NCBI RefSeq assembly: GCF_051020985.1
Contig: NC_135001.1
Coordinates: 21,879,896 to 21,943,895, forward strand
Reading direction: 5' to 3'
DNA from: Nomia melanderi
Taxonomy: Eukaryota; Arthropoda; Insecta; Hymenoptera; Halictidae
Length of the DNA: 64,000 bases
Position numbers and translations under genes: made by a program. Shown here piece by piece: positions 10,132 to 20,064 of this stretch. Numbering within the stretch: position 1 is the stretch's first letter; the number at the start of each line of letters is the position of its first letter. The notes below the pieces were generated by a model. The model did not search any database. It saw only the letters and a program-made list of their open reading frames with translations, and was not told where the DNA came from.

Positions 10132-11997
10132 GTTCTCTCTACTTTTCGAACCGTTTAATTTCTGCGTTCCACCGCAGCTAAAATTGAACAGATATTTTAG
10201 CGGCGGAAAGTTGTCACGCGCGACACGTCCGCCGACCGCGAATCTCGGTATACCGGAAGATGAATGAATCCTGGGGCCGGGATTGCAAGTTGTTTGAATT
10301 ACTGCCGCGAAAAAGTCGACGCGGAGAGTGAATCGCGCGTTGTTCGTCCACAATGACCCTGTTTTGTAAATGTTAAGTCGAAATTTTATTTTTCATCGGG
10401 ACAAATCGTACGTGGCCAATACTGCAAAGTAGAAACGCGTCGAACGATAATTATATTATTGCTGTATATTATTATTTCAGTGATTCAGAATAGTAGCGAT
10501 CGAACTCTTATTACAATGCCTTTTTGCTAACCAAATCGTACACGTGGACCATGCAACTGTAATCAACGAGCATAATTATCGACCGTGAAATTGAACGTAC
10601 TATAAAGACGTCGTATTTATCTATTGTCTTAGTTTAAATAAAAACTGATTTATTCTATTATAAAACCAATAGTTAAACGTAATTTCTGTATTTCATATTA
10701 TGATAGAAATATTCTGTTAATAGGTGCAAAATGAGTAGATCACTTTTCTAAAATAAATTTGCATTAGTATAGTGCTCTTATTCTGATCCGATTTGTCTAA
10801 TTAAATATCCGACGATGAAGTTAAGTCAACGATTAGTCAGAACTATTATTTGTACACGACAACTATCGAGAACTAATCTCATAACAATTTAGACGCGATA
10901 TCGCCGTATTAATAAGTCAGCTTCTTGCCGCGCAGGCAGTGTACGTTAATAGAGCCGAGTAATTAAATATTTAAATAGAATTGACACGTCGTGATACTAT
11001 CTTTCACCGGGGAAATCGTAAAAAGATCGCGACCTCGAGCTGCGTTACCGTGCTCATTAAGTAAAAACAAGCGCATCGCATATTCGTCTGCCCGGCGTTG
11101 TAATTATGCCGCGTTCGAGTCGTTTTACTTCGGCTTAATTTAAAATCCAATTTGAATTGAGTCTCAGCCTAATCCCGGGGTAATTTAAAAATTAATGTCC
11201 GCGTATCGTTTACAGCTCGAGGAAGCAATTTGGTTCGTTGCGTTCTTCGATTTGGAATTTACCCGAAGGATACACGATACAGGTTATTTCATTCACCACA
11301 GTTCACGCGGAATAGTAAACGGTACCGGTTGTTCTGTGGTCTGTCACGTGTTAGTGTATTACACTTTCGAAAAAGCACGAGCGAGACGTTGATTACCTTC
11401 CCACAATTTGATGGGATATTCGATTATCCGTCCACCGCGTTCAACTGTACATTCAATTATTCTAATACCGCCATTTCCGGCGGACCTTTGATACCCCGAA
11501 CAATGGGGCTGCGCGTAAAATCTAACTACGCCATCGTTGCGTCGAGTAACGTTTCTACGAAATGAATGACGATAATATTAATATTACAGAATCGTATCGA
11601 AAGCATTGTCCGGCGTATTTAGGCGGGAAGCCGCGTTCGGCAAAAATCATCCGAAACGACGAATAAATTCAATCCGATTTGTATTTACGAATAACGGGTA
11701 ATTAATACGTCTGTCGTTCTTTCATTATTCAATTTGGTTATACGGCTGTTTGCATTCAGCTGATTATGAACAATACGGGGCTCGAACAAGGCATTCAATG
11801 CATTGGAACTGCAATTCAGATCGCGATCAGCTAGTTCAAACAAAACACACGCGACCAATGGAGATCAGGAAATGACATATTTGATTCTATCCGTATAATG
11901 TATCGTGCGATATTGAAACAATCTCTGACATGTGAATTTAATTAAGTCCAAGTAATTATAGACCTGGGATGCTATCGAATATCGTCTTCGTCTTTCT
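10132..11997. other. No gene seen
   Basis: Mixed AT/GC non-coding sequence. Overlapping frames near 11195-11565 are in two phases of the same strand and lack recognisable domains. Confidence 0.5.
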
Positions 11998-12378
11998 TGC
12001 GGTACGGTTAATCAAGTCGCTGCATCTCGATCGATATTTTTTGTTCCTGTAATTATATGCTAACAATCGTAATTGTGATTAACTGATAGGAAATATTTTG
12101 TAGGAATTTCATATCGCTAGTGGAAAAAGCGGTACCGTCTTTCCTTACTTTATTATAATAATAATAATGATAATAATAATAAATTAAATAAATATTATTA
12201 TTATTATTATTATTGTTATTATTATTATAAAGTAAGGAAAGACGGTACCAATTTTTCCACTAGGGATATGAAATTTTTAGAATATATTTCCTATCAGTCA
12301 ATCACAATTATGATTGTTAGCATATAATTGCAAGAACAAAAAATATCGTTCGTTATTAATTTGAATAACTGTACCGCA
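11998..12378. repeat. Large near-continuous palindrome (~380 bp foldback)
   Basis: The sequence starts TGCGGTACGGTTA and ends TAACTGTACCGCA, and reads as its own approximate reverse complement almost to the centre near 12188. Strong paired segments include TTATATGCTAACAATC (12053-12068), ACTGATAGGAAATAT and GGTACCGTCTTTCCTTACTT (12131-12150) with its partner at 12229-12248. Arms are about 185 bp with scattered substitutions, and the spacer is at most about 10 bp of TA-rich sequence. No TTAA or other target duplication is obvious. Confidence 0.9.
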
Positions 12379-12390
12379 TAAATTAAATAA

Positions 12391-12391
12391 A

Positions 12392-12454
<63 letters not shown>
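12391..12454. repeat. (ATT)n microsatellite
   Basis: About 21 uninterrupted ATT units. It is preceded by TAAATTAAATAAATATT, the same string found at the centre of the adjacent palindrome (12180-12196), so the right arm of the palindrome is flanked by direct repeats of this sequence. Confidence 0.95.
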
Positions 12455-12455
<1 letters not shown>

Positions 12456-13320
12456 CCTAATTCGTATTCCTCGATAAAATAGAAATATAATAATTTACTG
12501 GAGATACTTACGCAAACGTATAATTTCATCTCGGATTTTTCACTGTAATCAATATCGCATACATTTTACCAGATACTATTGGTTTCATCTTCAAGAAACC
12601 GAATACCGTCGTTGGAATGAAACGACGATATAATTCCTTAGCACGCGATGAAAGTTTAACCTTTTAAACCGTGATGGCCTCGTCAGTTCGGTTCATCTTC
12701 ATACTCGGCTGACTTTTAGCCTCCCTCCTCATTTTTCCATTAAGTTCTATCACAACGTCCACGGGAAAAATACAAAACGATATTCGCTTCGTTTAAAAGT
12801 TCCACTGTCCCGACAATAAGAATAAAGACTCTCTCGAACCTCGAACGAACTTTTCCGCACAGTTCTTTCCGTCGCGGAAGTGTAAACGAATTCGGTCTAT
12901 TTATACCGCAACAATCTGACCCGCATTATTAACTGTTTGCACGGGAAATGCCGGTTTATGGACCGACATGCTGCCTTCCGGGTAATTGTTCCGAGAAATG
13001 TCATTCCCCGGAACATTACAAAGTGTAAATATGCGTAATAATATTCGTTTAACATCGTTCCGCCACGCGTTTCCTGGTTATAATGAGAAAAACAATATTC
13101 AACACTTTCGCTGCCATTTTTAATTGCTGAAATTCTTTCGAAAATTGCCGTGCAATTTTACCGAGAAATGGTTAATTTACGGGCAACGTCTATAAAAATT
13201 TGACTATTTGTATCAGTATGCTGAAACTTTTACTAGGTACAGTAAACATTTTCATCTTTTGATGGCTGTTGGCAGAAATTTTCAACGTCTCTTACAGCGA
13301 CGTTGAAATTCTCAATTCTG
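12455..13320. other. No gene seen
   Basis: Non-coding sequence without a recognised repeat, apart from a short stem-loop near 13280-13308 (TTTCAACGTC paired with GACGTTGAAA around a 9-nt loop). Confidence 0.5.
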
Positions 13321-13760
13321 GAAACTCTTTGCAGTCGAAAGGTGACTTTCAGTCGCTACTTCATTTGACACAGCCAAATTATAAATTCTTATATATAATA
13401 TTAAGATTTGTATAACGCATCGATTTGTGAAAATTGAGAAATTAAAGATCGGACACCTGAGTTATTTGTTTGCCCCTCACTCGTTAACACTAGAACTAGC
13501 GAACATTTAATACGATTAATATGCAATTCCTATAGAAACTGTAACAATAGATTATTTTCAGTTCAGACATTCCTTATAGTACTCAGGTGGAACTATTTAT
13601 CTTCAAAATCATTTCGAATATTCAATGCTTTGAAAACATTAATAATTGCTAAAGAAAAAAATTGAAACCAGTCATTTTTAATTCCGAAGAATATAGTTCA
13701 TATCTCTCCGGAGAATATCGAATATTTCCAATAAAAATCTTTCCACTGCTAAAGGGTTAC
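13321..13760 (+). mobile_element. Family A MITE interrupted by a B element
   Basis: The left end is degenerate (GAAACTCTTTGCAGTCGAAAGG) and is followed by the family A block GGTGACTTTCAGTCGCTACTTCATTTGAC. The right end reads CACTGCTAAAGGGTTAC. The interior holds a family B insertion from 13494, after which A sequence resumes (CATATCTCTCCGGAGAATAT). Both TTAA sites of the outer element have decayed, so it is older than most copies here. Confidence 0.65.
13494..13679 (+). mobile_element. Family B MITE, 3' end lost, nested in A
   Basis: It starts TTAACACTAGAACTAGCGA and follows the family B interior through TTTCGAATATTCAATGCTTTG to GAAACCAGTCATTTTT, where it stops about 30 bp short of the usual terminus. 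It lies inside the A element at 13321-13760, so B inserted after A. Confidence 0.7.
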
Positions 13761-15219
13761 CAATGAAAACAATTTATCGTTGTTATCCCAATATCCTTGC
13801 ACAAACGTTTCATCGGAACACAAATTAATCCAAACATCGCCGACGATTAGAAGCAACGTTATCCAATCTTCATGACTCCATAAGAAACTGTAGCGGAAGG
13901 TAAAAAAACGATACCCGTGTCGCGAGCGTAGAAAAGCCCAATGAAACGTGCAATTGCCGATTAGCAGGTAAACAGGCGAACAGTCCAGCAACGCGAATGG
14001 TTAATTGTTTCGAATGGCAGCAGCGCTGTGGGACACGCAGAAAGAACCCGCGATTTCGCGGATCGTAAATCTGGAATCACGGCGTTCTCCGCGTCGATAA
14101 TTCGCGTCGCGGCGAGGCGAGGCGAGGCGAGGCGAGGCGAGGCGAGGCGTTCGGATTATTCGCGAAATTGGTCCCTGGCGCCTGAAGAAATGCCGTGTGA
14201 AATACCGCGGCTGCGATGCCGTTAAAAAGCCACTTGTGGCCCATTACTTGGGCGTTACGAATGGGCGCGTGCGATTCGCGCATTAGAACGAGCCCGCAGC
14301 CGGCGCGACGTCGCTGAGCTGATAATGGCCGCGCGGAGGTCACAGAAGAACGCGTGCTCGATCTAATCGCGTGTGTCGTGCGTGTGCCCGGGGTCGGGGC
14401 TCGGCTTGCCGGTCATTCTCGTTAAGATCGCTGAGATATCGCGTCGAAACGAGAGGAACACGGCGGAAAGAGACGCGCAGGGGCGAGGAGTGGTAGATGA
14501 CGCCGGCTCACGGGGCGAGGACGAAGGGGAGCCGGTACTCGCACAGTGAAAAATGTCCATTAAATTTGATATGCGTGACCGCGGCCATTTCGACGGGTGC
14601 TTTATGATCATGGCCTCCCGCGGTATCGTGTCGTTCCCCGGATAGCGAAAACTGCAATGGCATCCTGTAATACTTTCCGCTCCCGAGGCGAACCAATTTT
14701 CGGTTCGCTTAATAGAATCCTCTCGCGGCTCCGCCCTGCCCGCGTTTATATCCGGATATGTGTGTCGCGCATCGGCTTGTGAATCAGAGCCGACAATCCA
14801 CGCGCGCGGACGGTTATACCGATATTTATCGCTCGCATATGATTACGGCCGCGTTACAATTTTCCCCGCGCCGAGCCGGCCTCCGCGGAACCGGCGCGTC
14901 GGCTTCGGGAATAATTCCTGGGAAACTGAATTTCAACGCGTCGACTGCGCGCAATCCGCGCCACTCCGACGGCGATCGTTTAACCCTCGAGTCGGACCGT
15001 CTGATTACCGGGCGGATCCGCGGTCGAAGCGTGTGGAACGTCGAGCTTTATTTCGGTGTCGTAGGTACCTCGTTCTAATTATATTATGGCGCTGCCAGTG
15101 AAACTCGCGGTCTGATAATGAGTGCTTTCGCGTGATGTTCTTTTCAACGATTTTCCGCTTTGGTCCTTCTTTTTTTAATGGCTTCGCACTGCGGCGGGAT
15201 AACTGTTGGTCATTGTATT
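13761..15219. other. No gene seen; GC-rich stretch
   Basis: From 14000 to 15080 the sequence is GC-rich with frames open in both directions, none with a recognisable domain. The segment at 14197-14250 shares two blocks with 8688-8712. Confidence 0.5.
14111..14149. repeat. (GGCGA)n pentanucleotide repeat
   Basis: Seven perfect GGCGA units plus a partial one. Confidence 0.95.
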
Positions 15220-15256
15220 TTAACTGGTCAACTGTGTTCGTCGAGTACACTCGTCA
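15220..15256 (+). mobile_element. Family D terminal fragment
   Basis: TTAACTGGTCAACTGTGTTC is followed by CGTCGAGTACACTCGTCAT. This matches the terminal and subterminal sequence of the D element at 17511, including the near-palindromic CGAGTANAC core. Only the end is present. Confidence 0.45.
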
Positions 15257-15291
15257 TTCAAAGCCCAAAATGATACTCATTTATTCGATAA

Positions 15292-15771
15292 TTAACTCTT
15301 TGCACTCGAGGGGCGCCTTACAGTCGCCACCTGATTCGACGCAGCGAACATAAAATTTTCAATTCAATATCAAACCTTGTGTCACATATCAACGCATGAA
15401 ACATTGAAGTAAAATAATTCTGTCTCTTAATTTATAGAAGATAATCAATTGTGTTAGTTGCGGGAAGTATCGTTAATATTTACTCGGAAAGTAATGAATA
15501 TCTTTAACACGTTAAGCGCCACGAAAATCTTAAGCGTTTTCCCATAGAGTTTGTCTTTTGTAGCAAAGATAGGAATAATTATGAATTGTTTGGCGTCGCA
15601 ACGTTTGCGTTACACTAATATCAACTTAGTTGCTTTATTAAACATTTTTATTTCACATCGGTCGTCTTGTATGTTACGATTATTTTTTAGTCATTCAGAA
15701 GCGTCGGTCACCAGTGACTGACATGGCGCTTAACGTGTTAATGAAAAATATTGTCGACTGCAAAGGGTTAA
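15292..15771 (+). mobile_element. Family A MITE carrying a nested C element
   Basis: It starts TTAACTCTTTGCACTCGAGG, followed by GGCGCCTTACAGTCGCCACCTGATTCGAC, and ends GACTGCAAAGGGTTAA. Removing the nested C element (15504-15741) leaves about 242 bp, the normal length. The host sequence either side of the nested element (GTAATGAATATCT and TGAAAAATATTGTCGA) matches uninterrupted copies at 23910, 30506 and 62191. Confidence 0.85.
15504..15741 (+). mobile_element. Family C MITE, complete, TTAA flanks
   Basis: 238 bp between two TTAA sites. The terminal inverted repeat TTAACACGTTAAGCGCCA is identical at both ends over 18 bp. The interior has no coding capacity. It is inserted inside a family A element, so it is younger. 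Its other relative here is the partial inverted copy ending at 17846. Confidence 0.9.
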
Positions 15772-16476
15772 CACGTGCCCGATCGGCCAATTGACCGGTT
15801 TTCAAATTTAATTAAAAATCCTGTGTTAAAATCAGCTTTCAAAATTGCCGTCGTTCCTTCTGTTTTCGTTTTCAATAAGAAAGATATATCGTTTAATTTG
15901 TTTATTTTATAGCCAATTAGTGTTAATTATTTCTTTTCTCAAACGTACGTGCAATTCTTTTTCGTTTCACTTTAGTTTTTCATTTTAATACACGCTTCGT
16001 GTGTTCGTCCTGCGTTCGACGTGTACGCTCGTCGTTGGTTCATTTGCTCGCACGCGTCAGAAGAGATTTTTTAAATTAAACGTTACATTTCACCGATTAA
16101 TCTGCGTAGAGATACGCATTTTACGGCTTGCGTTATTATCGCCGTTGGGTCTTATATGGGATATAGATGCAGATACGGTACGAAGTAGGCTGTGTTATAT
16201 TGTACTATATGTAATTTTGTTAGGTAACTAGGTTAATAGGAGCATAGAGATAGTTATACTCGTAAATGGATTCCGTACTCACTGGGCAGAGGTTAATAGG
16301 GAAGAGGGGTTAAACAATAGAATATTCCCGTCTTGCTGTACCGAAACACTTATAATTGAATCGCGAATAAATAGCGTTTAAATTAGAAACTTCGTTCAAC
16401 TACTTGAATATTCGTCGCAACGAAACGTTACCTTCATATTTTCCGAATTGTCGTTTCATTTTATACGTAACGAAAA
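15772..16476. other. No gene seen
   Basis: AT-rich single-copy-looking sequence. A frame at 16001-16231 has no recognisable domain. Confidence 0.5.
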
Positions 16477-16715
16477 TTAACCTTCTGCACTCGAGAATAT
16501 TTTTCTCAAGAAATATTCATTATTTCCTGATAAATATCAATGATACTTTTCACAACTGACATAAAGAACCTTGTATAAATTAAGTGACTATTTTATTTCG
16601 ATGTTCCATGTATTGATACACTATAGAAAATTTAATATTGAATCTGAAATCTTATCATTTTCTTGGGTCGAATCCAGTGGCGACTGAAAGGCGCCTCTCG
16701 AGTGCAAAGGGTTAA
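16477..16715 (-). mobile_element. Family A MITE, complete
   Basis: 239 bp from TTAACCTTCTGCACTCGAG to CTCGAGTGCAAAGGGTTAA. The right subterminal block (GTGGCGACTGAAAGGCGCC) places it in inverted orientation. Its last ~195 bp closely match 58559-58760, which shows that the two belong to one subfamily. Confidence 0.85.
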
Positions 16716-16743
16716 TCTTAATCACTGTTATTACTGCGTCGTG

Positions 16744-17017
16744 TTGAACCGTTTGAGTGCTAAGAAGCGCTACAGCGCTCTTGTGTTGTGCCAAAATTGA
16801 GAGCGCGAAGGCGCTTCTGTCTATCAGTATCAATTACAATTTTCTTACTGTGTTCTTCAAGAAATAAATCAAAGTAAATTTATTCGAATAAATATTATTT
16901 TTTTATATTTTCTTGTAATAACACAATATTCGTGATCTTATTAATTTTTTTGCACACACCCGATCACTTCGTTTTTGGTAAATATCCACCAAAGTTGTTT
17001 AGCATCCGAACGGTTTG
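16744..17017 (+). mobile_element. Family E MITE, flanks degenerate
   Basis: It starts AACCGTTTGAGTGC and ends TTTAGCATCCGAACGGTTTGA. The interior matches the complete copy at 42825-43102 throughout (ATTGAGAGCGCG, GTATCAATT, TTTGGTAAATATCCA). The flanking TTAA is not preserved at either end (TTGA is seen), so it is older or inserted at a non-standard site. It begins 29 bp after the family A element. Confidence 0.75.
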
Positions 17018-17510
17018 AAAGACAGAGAAAAGAATGAAGCTCGATTCGTTAGCATCGAAAGAAGACGGCCCGAATTTCACGGGGAAGAGTGCACTTTAGC
17101 GCGTCGCCCGGATCAACGTGCTCGCTCCTAACATTTACTTTCGAACGGGAAGTTCGACAATTGGCGACAAAGAGGTCTCTCCGCGTTATTTATTTCACTA
17201 AGTGCTCTCGATCGTTCGTTACTTGGCTCCGTCTCCCGCGTTCGCCCCTGAAAATTTATGGCCGCTGGCTACATGTAACTCACGGATCCCGCGCGCCATT
17301 CGGAAAAGCAATGGAGCACGATGGCGACGCGAAAATTCCCCGGCAGGATAGAAGAAGCAGGTAGAAACAGCGAAACGCCGACGCGCCGTTAGCCGGCCGC
17401 CGATAAAAGGCGTCGGTATTTTAACGAACAACTCCCTTCGAATCAATTTCTCCGATTCATTTACGGCGCACGCTAATTCAAGCGCGTGTCACGAAAGAAC
17501 TCGTAACCGG
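17018..17510. other. No gene seen
   Basis: GC-balanced sequence with frames open on both strands near 17089-17446. No recognisable product. Confidence 0.5.
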
Positions 17511-17715
17511 TTAACTGTGTTCGACGAGTATACGCGTCATCTTAAAACTCTCAATGGTCATTGTAACTTGAAAGTTACAAAATTTATTCGTTTGATGAAA
17601 TTATTGAAAGTATTGAATACAATATTAATTTGTATTCATATGTGGATATTTATTAATTTTGTATAACATAGATTTTGTTATAGTCGTGAACAAAAATTCG
17701 GCCCACAGTGGGTTA
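17511..17715 (+). mobile_element. Family D TTAA element
   Basis: It starts TTAACTGTGTTCGACGAG, followed by TATACGCGTCAT, and ends CGGCCCACAGTGGGTTAA. The termini are only loosely inverted (ACTGTG appears at both ends with an offset), so the exact boundary is uncertain. The interior matches 25593-25745 in reverse complement (CATATGTGGATATTTAT, ATCAAACGAATA-type block), which supports a mobile unit. Confidence 0.6.
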
Positions 17716-17743
17716 ACTGTGTTGATAATAGTGCACTGCAAGG

Positions 17744-17846
17744 ACTGTAACGTCAAATAATTAATAATTGTTCCTGCTTTTCTTTGCTACAACAGAGAAA
17801 CTCTATGGGAAAACGCTTAAGATTTTCGTGGCGCTTAACGTGTTAA
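17744..17846 (-). mobile_element. Family C MITE, half copy
   Basis: The right end TGGCGCTTAACGTGTTAA is the exact C terminus, preceded by ACTCTATGGGAAAACGCTTA as in the reverse of 15504-15560. The other half is missing. It abuts the D element end at 17712 through a short D-like start (TTAACTGTGTTGATAATAG). Confidence 0.7.
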
Positions 17847-19624
17847 CTGGTTAATGTCGTTAATTATTTACCAGTCGAAAAGTGTCGCGAGACTTTGGAG
17901 AAAAGCGCGCAGCAAAGTATTCAGATATACGATTGTAGGGATAAGTGTATCGATCTATTTGTACACTTAAAAATTGAAAGTTATCGAAAGAAATCACTAT
18001 CGATACGTATCGTTCGTATCATATTCGACATGAATTTAATCACGATATAGACGACGGTTTATTAAAGACATTAAAATGCAATTACCATTCGAAAAGGAAA
18101 CCTCTATCGACGCGATGTTAAATGAACTAAACTCTTCCCATTGTTAATTTACTCGAAAAAACCACGGTTATTCGAGCCGCGTGTGATTGTAAAACGAATC
18201 GCGGAAATTTGAACTGTATTAATATTAACGTTTCAATTTAAAATTCGCACGGGAACGGTCCGTCGCGGCACGCGTCCCGCGAATAGAAAACGTTTATATG
18301 TTTACAAAAGCCTGTCACTGCAATTTCGTCGGCTCGCTTATTTCCACAACAGGCCGTAATTAATTGCTTTCAAGTGCTCGGCGTTGAGCACTTCGTGTCA
18401 CCTGGAAACCATCGAAGTTGTTCGCGTGGAATCGCGATTTTCCGTTCGGTTTTAGCTGTCACGAGAAGCGAGAGCGTGCAATTTGCATTCTCGGGCGCGC
18501 GTAAAAATATCCGTTGTTCATTAATTCTCGCGATTTTCATGGAACCCCGTCATCGGAATGCTCTTCCGCCGGCTGGCAGGTTTCAGCGCGATTCACCGCG
18601 ACGACGGAACATCCGAACACCGACGGCGTCCACCATTTTACCACCGTAACGCAAATCGACTTTAATGGCTGTTCCTAATGATCGTCGATGGGGACGGTCG
18701 TCAGTAAAGTTTTTGTCATTGCGAGAGCGAAATTTTCACTTACCTATAGGCAAACCAGGTTCTGGTAATACTTGGAAACGTTCAGGGAACACGATGATAA
18801 TGCTGCAGACGCGTAAGAACACGCTTCTGCGCCCCGATGTTAAATACATCCGATGAAGTTTTAATAGAATACGAGGAACTTTTCTCGATTTTTTGTTTCC
18901 CGGTGGAACTTGACGGGTATAATCGTGGGAACGTATGAAGATCATTTTGCGAGCATAACGTTCGGGATATTACTCGGAACAAGGATTTATGGGTCGATCC
19001 TGGCACGGTTGATGGCAAACCACTTTGTATCCAGCAGACGTTATTTTGTTTGGGATGATAGTAGGTACGTTTTGAAACGTTGAAAATACGCGAAGTATGA
19101 TATATTGCTTGTTATATTTATATTTGCGACTTGAGAACTGTTTTGTTTTCAGCACTAACATAATTGCGAAAATAATTTCTACTTACGGAAGGAAATTATT
19201 GAACGGAATTACTCCATTTTAAAGAGTTCATGTAACGATGAAAAGAGCTAGTTCTCAGAATAACGATTTCATAAAATTCCAATATTTTTATCCTCTCTTC
19301 TTGAAATGGAATCACGTGTATTTGCTTCAACCGAGTTCCTCGGTGTTCATAAAAGAAGCCTCAAGCTATCCACGTCAAAAATCCGTTAAAAGATTAGAGA
19401 ATTAATCTTTGGAAGGTGTACTTATGATCGTCCTTATAAAACATCCCTTAAATTATTGTCAGTGTGAAATACGTAATTGAATATTTTTACATGGAGGCAT
19501 GAAGACACCTCTTGAAAAAATGCAAATTTTTCTTTCAGATGGATTATCTTATCTATTTTATTGCAACCACTACTTGTTTTAACAATTTTTTCTATATTTA
19601 TTTGTACTATCACATTTGCACCAT
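17847..19624. other. No gene seen; includes one MITE-derived fragment
   Basis: Mostly single-copy-looking sequence. At 19271-19310 a 40-bp block is identical to 21763-21802 inside a TTAA element (ATAAAATTCCAATATTTTTA then TCCTCTCTTCTTGAAATGGA), so an undelimited relic lies here. Frames at 18374-18856 show no recognisable domain. Confidence 0.5.
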
Positions 19625-19831
19625 TTAAACTTTGACTGCCACGTCACCCGAATTCGGGTGACATATTTTACAGAAACGTGGACATTAATTTCTTTCATGA
19701 CGTATCGAACGAACTGAATTTTCTTGAATATATTTTGAATTGAATTTTCATTTCTCAGTTTCTGATTAATGAAGAAAACTGTTTCGACATGGTAGTTTTG
19801 ATGAATGTTTACGTGGCAGTCAAAGTGTTAA
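19625..19831. mobile_element. Family F MITE, complete
   Basis: 207 bp from TTAAACTTTGACTGCCACGT to ACGTGGCAGTCAAAGTGTTAA. The terminal inverted repeats match over about 20 bp with one base of difference. Next to the left end lies the perfect 20-bp palindrome GTCACCCGAATTCGGGTGAC (19643-19662). No coding capacity. It is the only copy recognised in the window. Confidence 0.8.
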
Positions 19832-19950
19832 ACATTTCAATGACTCTCAAATATTCTTGAATAAATAAACAGAGCGTCATATTAAGCTCTAATCGAATGA
19901 ACTAACGTCGACGTGAACCTTAAATTGAGAAACCAAGAGCACTTCGGACC

Positions 19951-20064
19951 GCAAAGGGTTAATATACTTGTTTTCCCTTCGAGTTAATTTTAAAGAAATC
20001 GTCTTCGCCTCGTCAAAAAGAATTAAATATTTCTATTGAGAAATCTCCGAGTGCAAAGGGTTAA
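19951..20064 (+). mobile_element. Two family A right-end fragments in tandem
   Basis: GCAAAGGGTTAA at 19951-19962 and CCGAGTGCAAAGGGTTAA at 20047-20064 are family A right ends. The second is preceded by AATATTTCTATTGAGAAATC, the normal family A subterminal sequence, and the first is not. No corresponding left ends were found. Confidence 0.5.

Noticed and set aside
16660..16700. GGGTCGAATCC as a tRNA T-arm
   Set aside because: It is a fixed part of family A elements (also near 58710), and no cloverleaf or B-box/A-box spacing surrounds it.
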